DNA from: Candidatus Gottesmanbacteria bacterium RIFCSPHIGHO2_01_FULL_46_14
GTDB lineage: Bacteria; Patescibacteriota; Microgenomatia; UBA10105; UBA927
Length of the DNA: 24,113 nt
Assembly (NCBI GenBank): GCA_001780895.1
Contig: MFJJ01000042.1
Span: forward strand, 3,472-27,584
Reading direction: 5' to 3'
The notes under the pieces are model-generated. The model was not told where the DNA came from. It made no database searches and worked only from the letters and a program-made list of their open reading frames with translations. The position numbers were made by a program, and so were the translations under genes. Positions 1-5,379 of this stretch are shown here, piece after piece (the stretch's first letter is position 1; each line of letters begins with the position of its first letter).

Positions 1-54
1 ACCGATATTGCCGACACGATGTTTTTTCCGGCAGAGGATTTGTTTTCGGTTCAC

Positions 55-498
55 TCAAGCGAACACACCAAGTAGTTCTTTTGGATTGACGATACGAAGA
101 GGCGCAACCATTTTTTGGACATCAGTACGGAGAAGATGTTTTTTATCAAGCGTGACCAGGTATTGGCACGCGGAACCTCGTGCTCCCACCAATAGGTGTG
201 CATCAGTCGAATCGACGATTCCTGACACCTTTTCTATCTCCGTCTGGGTTACCCGTTCCCGAACAAGAAACCCTGACTCTTTCACAAATAACGAGATTTC
301 TTCAGGAGTTTTATGGATTTTTTCCGTATGATCGATTACTTCATCGATGACGGTTTGCGAGGTGATAGCGACAATTGCTTTATTTTTTGCAAACTCGAGG
401 AGTTTAGCAGATCCGCCGGATGGTGAAAGGAGGACCGCGATGATGACGGATGCGTCAAAGAAAACTTTATTCGTTGGGAAATGTCTAGAGGCGGTCAT
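55..498 (-). CDS. vapC: PIN-domain ribonuclease toxin (VapC-like)
   Basis: A 147-residue PIN-domain protein, the predicted RNA-cleaving toxin of a type II TA pair. The acidic residues expected for a metal-dependent PIN nuclease are visible: D15 in VFFDASVI, E53 in VIDEVID, D96/D99 in DSTDAH and D118 in LVTLDKK. The ATG at 498 is chosen because it puts the first Asp about 15 residues in and gives a 14-base overlap with the upstream antitoxin gene; a longer in-frame start at 579 would add 27 residues with no PIN character. The gene is probably co-transcribed and translationally coupled with the AbrB-type antitoxin. RNA target unknown. The family call is firm; activity is inferred. Confidence 0.85.
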   Translation of the reverse strand: MTASRHFPTNKVFFDASVIIAVLLSPSGGSAKLLEFAKNKAIVAITSQTVIDEVIDHTEKIHKTPEEISLFVKESGFLVRERVTQTEIEKVSGIVDSTDAHLLVGARGSACQYLVTLDKKHLLRTDVQKMVAPLRIVNPKELLGVFA

Positions 499-724
499 CT
501 TTAAGAAACGTTTTGATTTCGTCGTCGGTGTAGATACGGTAGGGGACGGCGCGTGTTTTTGGAGACGTAAGTACGACATTTTTCCCCTGCTTCGTGGCTT
601 TTATGATATCGCCCTGGGCGATGCCGAGATCATCCCGCCATTTTTTCGGGATAGTGACCATTCCTTTACCAAGGACTTTTAACCATTCTTCCTGACTGGT
701 GTTGGGGTTGAGTTGTGGTGCCAT
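485..724 (-). CDS. vapB: AbrB/MazE-type antitoxin
   Basis: A 79-residue protein with a SpoVT-AbrB swapped-hairpin DNA-binding segment at about residues 15-50; the core LGKGMVTIPKKWRDDLGI is diagnostic. The C-terminal part, ending in DDEIKTFLKDDRL, is the likely toxin-binding tail. It lies directly upstream of the PIN gene and overlaps it by 14 bases. Its promoter is just upstream, within the 3' end of the MFS gene, and carries a small inverted repeat suitable for autorepression. Predicted role: bind and inhibit the PIN toxin and repress the operon. Confidence 0.85.
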   Translation of the reverse strand: MAPQLNPNTSQEEWLKVLGKGMVTIPKKWRDDLGIAQGDIIKATKQGKNVVLTSPKTRAVPYRIYTDDEIKTFLKDDRL

Positions 725-740
725 ATGTTTAGATTTCTAT

Positions 741-769
741 ATTGTAAAGTTTCTAACTTGTGGTGTCAA
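741..769 (-). promoter_or_regulatory. Promoter and possible operator of the first TA pair
   Basis: On the minus strand, TTGACA (764-769) is followed after exactly 17 bases by TACAAT (741-746). The spacer holds an inverted repeat AAGTT-TCT-AACTT (747-759). The -35 lies inside the last codons of the MFS gene (stop at 753-755), so TA transcription starts within the upstream gene. The 5' leader would be roughly 10 bases. Confidence 0.7.
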
Positions 770-1964
770 GAACATCATTTTGGGACGTAATGGATTTTTT
801 GATCAAAAATCCGATGAGGATTGGCATGATAGGCAAGAGAAGTAACCACGATTTTGCTAATTGAATTTCCGACCCAAACCCAAGCAAAACAAAAAGTCCG
901 ATGTAGCTCATTGTTCGAAAAATCCCTAAAACGATATCACGCTCGAGGAGAAGATGATACTTCTGTTGCCAACCGCCCTTCGCTTCGTCCAGAGCGCCAA
1001 AATAAACCGTCGACAGCTTGTTGCTTAACATCGGTGCCGTGAATCCTGAAATTATGATAAATAACCATACCCCTATAGGTGATTGATAGAGCGCAAATAG
1101 AATGATGGAAACCGCTGACCCGATGCTGCCTATCCAGAAAGCAGAAGGGTGCTTTTTGAGAAGCGGGATAGCGTAGAGACTGGCAACCATGCCAAAGAGA
1201 GAAGCTGTTGTGAGAACCAATCCCAACACCGCTTCATTTTTCAAAATGACATAGAGCAGAATGCCGGTGACGGTACCGATTGCCACATCGTATAAACCCA
1301 ACGCGGCATTTTGCCCGAGGACGAGTTTCCAGCGCTTACTCCGCCGGTTTTGCCAGATGTGATGATAGGAAAACTGCAGATCATCATGGGAAGGAAGTTT
1401 ACCGATAATACATATGGTAATACCATTTATCAGGGCAACCAGAAAAAATAACATGAGATATCCATTCATAACTCCCAAAGACGTTTTGCTAACGACGGTG
1501 ATGATCAGGCCGCCCAGAGCGGGACCCATGCCATTGGCAAGATTAAATATCGCTCCACCCCAACCAAAGTACGATATACGGTTACCGGAGTGAGAAAGGA
1601 TATATTGATTGAGATTGTACGTTGCCCAGAAGATCCCGCCGGAAAATCCGGAGAGAATGCCAAGCGGGATAACATACGAGATGCTTTGGTCTTTGAGAAA
1701 AAATAGTAGAAGATAGAAAAGTGATCCTGCGACCAAGCTCACCTTCATAAGCGTCCCTGAAGAGAAATACCGCAGGAGTAAGCCTGATGATCCAAGAAAG
1801 AAGGTCATGGACGCAAATGCTGCAATGTTGTACAGCGTGGTCACTCTCAAATCGCCATGGGCAAAGAAAAAAACCGTGACAAATATCCCGGCGAGCGATG
1901 CGGCCAGGATGTCAAACCCCTGGATAATAAGGAGCTTGCGTTCGTCTACGGATAAGTTCCTCAT
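753..1964 (-). CDS. Major facilitator superfamily-like membrane transporter
   Basis: A 403-residue, very hydrophobic protein with about 11-12 predicted membrane segments, and a central charged loop around residues 190-212 (KLPSHDDLQ ... QNRRSKRWK) as expected between two six-helix halves. Glycine-rich helices such as LGILSGFSGGIFW and FNLANGMGPALGGL fit the MFS fold. No substrate-specific motif was recognised; drug or metabolite efflux is possible but not shown. The ATG at 1964 is supported by a -10-like TACAAT (plus coordinates 1973-1978) that ends 8 bases upstream, suggesting a leaderless message; no good -35 is visible. It is divergent from the Phd/PIN pair. Confidence 0.75.
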   Translation of the reverse strand: MRNLSVDERKLLIIQGFDILAASLAGIFVTVFFFAHGDLRVTTLYNIAAFASMTFFLGSSGLLLRYFSSGTLMKVSLVAGSLFYLLLFFLKDQSISYVIPLGILSGFSGGIFWATYNLNQYILSHSGNRISYFGWGGAIFNLANGMGPALGGLIITVVSKTSLGVMNGYLMLFFLVALINGITICIIGKLPSHDDLQFSYHHIWQNRRSKRWKLVLGQNAALGLYDVAIGTVTGILLYVILKNEAVLGLVLTTASLFGMVASLYAIPLLKKHPSAFWIGSIGSAVSIILFALYQSPIGVWLFIIISGFTAPMLSNKLSTVYFGALDEAKGGWQQKYHLLLERDIVLGIFRTMSYIGLFVLLGFGSEIQLAKSWLLLLPIMPILIGFLIKKSITSQNDVLDTTS

Positions 1965-2020
1965 GCCTGTCTATTGTAGCTTGTTGGGGCAGTCTGGGGA
2001 AACACCTATATTTTTTTGGC

Positions 2021-2049
2021 TTGACATGAATCATATCAATTGATAGAAT
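2021..2049 (+). promoter_or_regulatory. Promoter with palindromic operator of the Phd/PIN operon
   Basis: TTGACA (2021-2026), a 17-base spacer and TAGAAT (2044-2049) form a near-consensus sigma-70 promoter. A perfect 12-bp palindrome, TATCAATTGATA (2034-2045), covers the 3' spacer and the first bases of the -10, a suitable autorepression site for the Phd-type antitoxin. The -10 ends 8 bases before the ATG at 2058, so the transcript should be leaderless or nearly so. Confidence 0.75.
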
Positions 2050-2057
2050 TGATATAT

Positions 2058-2324
2058 ATGAATACGACAGTTACTGCTATGGAAGCGCGCAGGCGCTTTG
2101 GTGAGATTCTCAACAGTGCCTTCTATCGGGGGATATCCACGGTAATTGAACGCAAAGGCAAGCCCATTGCCAAAGTTGTGCCGGTTATCGACGACCGCGT
2201 TGCGCCTCAGAAGGATATTCTTTCATATGCAGGCATCTGGAAAGACGCGGATGATGTGAGGAGCATGAAGAAAGAGATTGTTCGCCTGAGACGTTCTTCT
2301 GTGCGGGCGATAAAGCCATTATGA
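2058..2324 (+). CDS. Phd/YefM-type antitoxin
   Basis: An 88-residue protein with the Phd/YefM N-terminal pattern: TAMEARRRFGEILNSA, then a strand resembling VIERKGKPIAKVVPV (about residues 4-45). The C-terminal basic helix, with MKKEIVRLRR, is the likely toxin-binding region. The ATG at 2058 is preferred over an in-frame TTG at 2040 because the TTG lies upstream of the -10 hexamer and could not be transcribed from this promoter. The stop overlaps the ATG of the PIN toxin gene (ATGA, 2321-2324). Predicted to neutralise that toxin and repress its own operon. Confidence 0.85.
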   Translation: MNTTVTAMEARRRFGEILNSAFYRGISTVIERKGKPIAKVVPVIDDRVAPQKDILSYAGIWKDADDVRSMKKEIVRLRRSSVRAIKPL

Positions 2325-2719
2325 TTGTGCTTCTGGACACGAACATTCTTATCGACTTTTTCCACGATAACCCTCGCGCTGTCGCTCTCATGAAGTCGCT
2401 TGAGGGTAAGCAGCTTCGGGTGAGCGCGCTTACCATAATGGAAATCATTCATGGAGCCCATAAGACCAAGACGCCCGAGCGCTACATCAGTGAGTTCAAA
2501 AATTTTCTCGCAGATTTTTCCGTGGATGTTTGGCCGATTGACGAAGTGGTAGCCACACGATGTGGGGAACTTTTGGCGGTTATGGAAGGCCACGGGATAC
2601 GCCTGGGTGTCGTCGATGCGCTTCTGGCCGCAACCGCTTTATATCACAAATGTTCGATTGTTTCAGGCGATAGGGCATTTCGGAAAGTACCAGGACTTGA
2701 TGTGTATCCCTCGGCGTAA
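2321..2719 (+). CDS. vapC: PIN-domain ribonuclease toxin (VapC-like)
   Basis: A 132-residue VapC-type protein with the complete acidic set: D6 in VLLDTNILIDFF, E41 in IMEIIHG, D99 in GVVDALLAATA and D117 in VSGDRAF. Length and motif order are typical of the family. It starts within the last codon of the Phd-type antitoxin gene (4-base ATGA overlap), so translation is probably coupled. Downstream, 70 bases separate it from the convergent 153-residue gene; no convincing terminator lies there, only a 5-bp stem at 2719-2732. Confidence 0.9.
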   Translation: MIVLLDTNILIDFFHDNPRAVALMKSLEGKQLRVSALTIMEIIHGAHKTKTPERYISEFKNFLADFSVDVWPIDEVVATRCGELLAVMEGHGIRLGVVDALLAATALYHKCSIVSGDRAFRKVPGLDVYPSA

Positions 2720-2789
2720 GACGCTTACGTCTATGCGTGTACGATGTTTTTTCCGGGGAGGGAGTTGTGGTGATTATCCAGAGTTCTGT

Positions 2790-3251
2790 TTATATTTTCC
2801 ACATTTTGAACGCATCGAATTTTACAACATCATTATGAAACCGACCAACCGCTTCGACCAACTTCCGCTCCGGTTTGTAACGTTCAAATAAATACCATTT
2901 ACTGGGCATAAATGTGAGATATGCAGCATAAAGACTTTCGAACGCGTCTGGATCATTGTTTGCCCTCACTATTTTCGCTAGGTAAGAGAGCGGTTCCAAT
3001 TCCTCTTCGTATCTGAGTGGTAATTCTGTAAGAAGAATACCACTTTTGGTTGCTTGTCTTATGTATTCTCGATGAATAACCCACCACCCCGGATGAAAAC
3101 CCTCTGGTCGTTTACGGTCTTTTTCAGCACCATTAAATATTTCATCAAACCTAGGGTCTTGATACCGACGCGGCCCATAAATGGGAACATCAATAAATGG
3201 TGGCTGTGCTACGCGATCAATTCTAATTGGTTGAAACTCAAAGTTATTCAT
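2790..3251 (-). CDS. Uncharacterised 153-residue protein
   Basis: Family not recognised. The protein is soluble-looking and rich in aromatic, proline and charged residues (PIYGPRRYQDPRFDE, GFHPGWWVIHREYIRQ, PSKWYLFERYKPERK), with no signal peptide or membrane segment. The central part (about residues 60-120) looks helical. The ATG at 3251 has an AAAGG Shine-Dalgarno 8 bases upstream and a consensus promoter about 75 bases upstream, which makes it a real expressed gene rather than a chance frame. It is divergent from the TrmB-like regulator, and the shared intergenic region carries repeat half-sites, so it may be a target of that regulator. Confidence 0.65.
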   Translation of the reverse strand: MNNFEFQPIRIDRVAQPPFIDVPIYGPRRYQDPRFDEIFNGAEKDRKRPEGFHPGWWVIHREYIRQATKSGILLTELPLRYEEELEPLSYLAKIVRANNDPDAFESLYAAYLTFMPSKWYLFERYKPERKLVEAVGRFHNDVVKFDAFKMWKI

Positions 3252-3325
3252 AGGTTTTTCCTTTTGACATTTATTTTAAACTCAATGGAGTGTATTGAAT
3301 GACCTAAATAAAATTGTTACAGGAT

Positions 3326-3354
3326 AATATACCATGAGAATATATATCTGTCAA
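3326..3354 (-). promoter_or_regulatory. Promoter of the 153-residue gene
   Basis: On the minus strand, TTGACA (3349-3354) is followed after 17 bases by TATATT (3326-3331). Transcription would start near 3319, giving a leader of about 68 bases that ends with an AAAGG ribosome site. It diverges from the TrmB-like gene's promoter; the two -35 boxes are 19 bases apart. Confidence 0.7.
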
Positions 3355-3373
3355 GTATTTACAACACTACTAC

Positions 3374-3435
3374 TTGACAAACAGGGAAAATATAGCTATA
3401 GTGAGGCTATATTGCTATGTTGTAATTTTACAACA
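3374..3435 (+). promoter_or_regulatory. Promoter and inverted-repeat operator of the TrmB-like gene
   Basis: TTGACA (3374-3379), 17 bases and TATAGT (3397-3402) form the promoter. The 10-bp palindrome TATAGCTATA (3391-3400) overlaps the -10. A second element, TGTTGTAA-TT-TTACAACA (3418-3435), is a perfect 8-bp inverted repeat between the expected start site and the ATG; its half-site TTTACAACA also occurs at 3358-3366 between the two divergent promoters. No Shine-Dalgarno is visible in the roughly 32-base leader. Autoregulation is inferred. Confidence 0.65.
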
Positions 3436-3440
3436 ACACT

Positions 3441-4187
3441 ATGATTCAAGACATTTTTTCTCAATTCCATCTGGACCAAAAGGAAACCGGGGCTTTTTTG
3501 GAGCTCGTGAAGCTCGGGGCTAGCCCGGTAAGCGTGTGGGCCAAGCACGCCGGGATTAACCGATCCTCCATGTACGTCATCATGGACCGGCTCATGTCAG
3601 CCGGGCTTGTGACCATATTTGCCCATAGAGGGATCATGCACGCACAGGCCGTGGCAGTGTCCACGTTACCCTCGCTTCTTGAAGCGAAACAGAAAGATAT
3701 AGAGGAAGCAAAGAGAACTGTTAGTGCAAAGCTCCCCGAGCTATTGGCACTAGAAAAAACCAACGCGATCGTGCCTAAAATCCAGTTTTTTGAGGGAAAA
3801 CATCGGGTCGAGGCGATGTATGAGGAAGTTTTAAAGGAACGGTCTTTTACGGCATTTTTCCACCCCGGTCGTGTAAAAGCGACCATGCCGGAATATTTTC
3901 ATAAAATTCCTCAGGCGATAAAGGCCAACGGGGGAAGGGCCAAAGAACTTTTAGTACGCTGCAGAGAAGCACTGGAATATAAACGGCTATATGCATCTAC
4001 CAGGCACGCCATTTCCATTTTACCAGAAGGGGTCACCTTCTCTTCGGACACGATCATCACCAAACAGAAGATCTATTTAGTGGGGTATGGCAAAGACACC
4101 ATCGTCGGTACAGAAATTTGGAATAGCGAGCTATCACAAACGCAGTCCGTACTTTTTGACCTTCTTTGGGATACGTACGGGAGATAA
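3441..4187 (+). CDS. TrmB-like winged-helix transcriptional regulator
   Basis: A 248-residue protein. Residues 1-65 form a winged helix-turn-helix of the TrmB/MarR kind: LDQKETGAFLELVKLGASPVS, then AKHAGINRSSMYVIMDRLMSAGLV. Residues 70-108 form a charged helix (EAKQKDIEEAKRTVSAKLPELL), a likely dimerisation coiled coil. The C-terminal half, from FFEGKHRVEAMYEEVLKE, resembles the effector domain of TrmB-like proteins; its ligand is unknown. Such regulators are common in CPR and archaea. It is divergent from the 153-residue gene and followed 43 bases later by efp. Confidence 0.8.
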   Translation: MIQDIFSQFHLDQKETGAFLELVKLGASPVSVWAKHAGINRSSMYVIMDRLMSAGLVTIFAHRGIMHAQAVAVSTLPSLLEAKQKDIEEAKRTVSAKLPELLALEKTNAIVPKIQFFEGKHRVEAMYEEVLKERSFTAFFHPGRVKATMPEYFHKIPQAIKANGGRAKELLVRCREALEYKRLYASTRHAISILPEGVTFSSDTIITKQKIYLVGYGKDTIVGTEIWNSELSQTQSVLFDLLWDTYGR

Positions 4188-4188
4188 G

Positions 4189-4217
4189 TTGCAGATCAAT
4201 AGGGGTTTTGGGATAAT
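4189..4217 (+). promoter_or_regulatory. Possible efp promoter
   Basis: TTGCAG (4189-4194), a 17-base spacer and GATAAT (4212-4217) lie just upstream of efp, at the 3' end of the TrmB-like gene. The start site would fall near 4224, leaving about 7 bases of leader. Read-through from the regulator gene is also possible. Confidence 0.45.
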
Positions 4218-4230
4218 ATTCTCCAGTGTT

Positions 4231-4794
4231 ATGTCCACCATTACTACTGCACAATTTCGCAAAGGCATGTTTGTGGAGTTTAAGGACGAGCCGCATCAGA
4301 TTGTGGAGTTTCAGCATGTCAATCCCGGCAAGGGGAGTGCATTTGTGCGAACGAGATTGAAGGCCTTAAAAACCGGCAAAGTTCAGGATTTTACCTTTAA
4401 ATCCGGCGAATCGATGACGGAAGTGCCCATTAACACCCGTGAAATGCAGTATCTCTACAAAGAAGGGGACAAGTACGTATTCATGGATAATGTTAACTAC
4501 GAGCAAATCCAGATTGCCGAATCGGTACTTTCGGATTATGTGCAGTTTTTAAAACAAAACGAGACGTACCAGGTACTCGTCAATGATGATCAGGGAGTGG
4601 GCGTACGATTTCCAAAAAAGGTTCGACTTTTGGTGACCCAAGCCGAAGAAGGTGCCCGGGGCAATACGGTTGCCGGAGCAGGAAAAGTAGTAACACTGGA
4701 AACCGGAGTAACAATTACCGTTCCTTTGTTTATCAAACAAGGCGACACAATCGCCATCGATACCGAAACCGGCCAATACCTCGAGCGGGCGTAA
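4231..4794 (+). CDS. efp: Translation elongation factor P
   Basis: A 187-residue EF-P, which binds ribosomes stalled at polyproline stretches and stimulates peptide bond formation. The N-terminal KOW-like domain carries the loop NPGKGSAF, with lysine at the usual modification position (K34). The two OB domains follow, with YVFMDNVNYEQIQI and the C-terminal signature TVAGAGKVVTLETG. The length is normal. The ATG at 4231 begins MSTITTAQFRKG, the family's usual start; a longer frame back to 4087 overlaps the regulator gene. The last 42 bases, including the stop, are repeated at 6486-6527 at the end of an unrelated ATPase gene. No EF-P-modifying enzyme lies nearby. Confidence 0.95.
   Translation: MSTITTAQFRKGMFVEFKDEPHQIVEFQHVNPGKGSAFVRTRLKALKTGKVQDFTFKSGESMTEVPINTREMQYLYKEGDKYVFMDNVNYEQIQIAESVLSDYVQFLKQNETYQVLVNDDQGVGVRFPKKVRLLVTQAEEGARGNTVAGAGKVVTLETGVTITVPLFIKQGDTIAIDTETGQYLERA
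4753..4794 (+). repeat. efp 3'-end repeat, upstream copy
   Basis: These 42 bases encode AIDTETGQYLERA and the stop codon of EF-P. They match 6486-6527 at 38 of 42 positions. The four differences (CAA/CAG, GAG/GAA, GCG/GCA, TAA/TAG) are all synonymous third-position changes. The match begins abruptly at 4753 and fades after the stop. Confidence 0.9.
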
Positions 4795-4818
4795 CGCGTA
4801 GCTTTGCAAAAGAGTATC

Positions 4819-4987
4819 TTATTTTCGGAACAGGTCTATAGGCAGTTGTGACTGCCTGATGATACTTCGAAGCGTCCCAAGGGGGATTTCTCTGGAGTGA
4901 AAGGATACCGTCGTATGCGCGCCCGTTGCCGCGTGCAAGAAGGATGCGTTCTACTTCCCGGGGCTTGAGCGGGACGAGACGCGGCAT
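4819..4987 (-). pseudogene. hicA: Broken hicA mRNA-interferase gene
   Basis: The first 20 codons (4987-4928) encode MPRLVPLKPREVERILLARG, a normal HicA N-terminus. One base later, in another frame, 4926-4819 encodes the HicA C-terminal region, including TTVSFHSREIPLGTLRSIIR and ending LPIDLFRK with a TAA. About 17 residues between them are missing, including the segment expected to carry the GSH motif with the catalytic histidine, and the reading frame is shifted. An internal deletion has therefore inactivated the toxin. The intact reading frame from the ATG instead runs into the efp end and is meaningless. HicA normally cleaves mRNA; this copy should not. Confidence 0.85.
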
Positions 4988-4989
4988 AG

Positions 4990-5247
4990 TTAGAAAGCAA
5001 ATTTTATCCCTGCCGGTACAGGAATCTCGGCGTAACTGATGTAGTATTCTTCGGCATCAGGAGGCGGAACCTCGGTTGCTGTCTTTATGAGTCCTTCTAT
5101 GTGGCAGGTGATTGCTTCTCGGACGTGGCGTTTTGCCTCCTCGAGGGTTTTGCCAAAATCTGAGATGCCCAAGGAGGGCACATAGGCGATAAAGGTACGG
5201 TTTTCCTTGCGGATGATGACGTTGTAGCGAAGGATTGAAGTTTTCAT
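4990..5247 (-). CDS. hicB: HicB-type antitoxin, partner toxin lost
   Basis: An 85-residue protein with the HicB partial RNase H-like fold: YNVIIRKENRTFIAYVPSLG, then SDFGKTLEEAKRHVREAI and HIEGLIKTATEVPPP. No C-terminal DNA-binding domain is visible, so it is the short form of the family. The ATG at 5247 is chosen over an upstream ATG at 5316 because the protein then starts at the usual strand, and an extended -10 ends 8 bases before it. It lies 2 bases upstream of the broken hicA on the same strand. With the toxin destroyed it is an orphan that may persist by drift or by protecting against other HicA toxins. Confidence 0.85.
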   Translation of the reverse strand: MKTSILRYNVIIRKENRTFIAYVPSLGISDFGKTLEEAKRHVREAITCHIEGLIKTATEVPPPDAEEYYISYAEIPVPAGIKFAF

Positions 5248-5255
5248 ATGAGGGG

Positions 5256-5264
5256 AGTATATCA
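5256..5264 (-). promoter_or_regulatory. Extended -10 element for hicB
   Basis: On the minus strand, TGATATACT is an extended -10 (TGn plus TATACT). It ends 8 bases before the hicB ATG, which predicts a leaderless transcript. No good -35 is seen. Confidence 0.45.
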
Positions 5265-5317
5265 CAAATTTCTCAAAGTAGTGTTCTTGCGCTTGGGGTG
5301 ACAGGCTACGCGACACC

Positions 5318-5379
5318 TTGACAAGTCCGGTAAATTATGGTAATTTAGAGGAGTATATTCCTTTAAATTATGGTAATTT
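5318..5379 (+). promoter_or_regulatory. ATPase promoter with two identical palindromic sites
   Basis: TTGACA (5318-5323), 17 bases and a weak -10, TAATTT (5341-5346). A 16-base sequence, TAAATTATGGTAATTT, occurs at 5331-5346 and again at 5364-5379. Each copy is an inverted repeat (AAATTA-TGG-TAATTT). The first covers the spacer and -10; the second contains the ATG start codon at 5370. Centre spacing is 33 bp, about three helical turns, which suggests cooperative binding of a repressor. Confidence 0.6.

Noticed and set aside
2719..2752. Terminator after the Phd/PIN pair (AGACG-CTTA-CGTCT, T-run at 2747)
   Set aside because: The stem is only 5 bp and the T-run lies about 15 bases away from it.
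4087..4230. N-terminal extension of EF-P
   Set aside because: It overlaps the end of the TrmB-like gene, and the family start MSTITTAQF is at 4231.
4733..4818. Reading hicA through in frame into the antisense of efp
   Set aside because: The natural HicA C-terminus with its stop is found in another frame at 4819-4926, so the long frame is an artefact of the frameshift.
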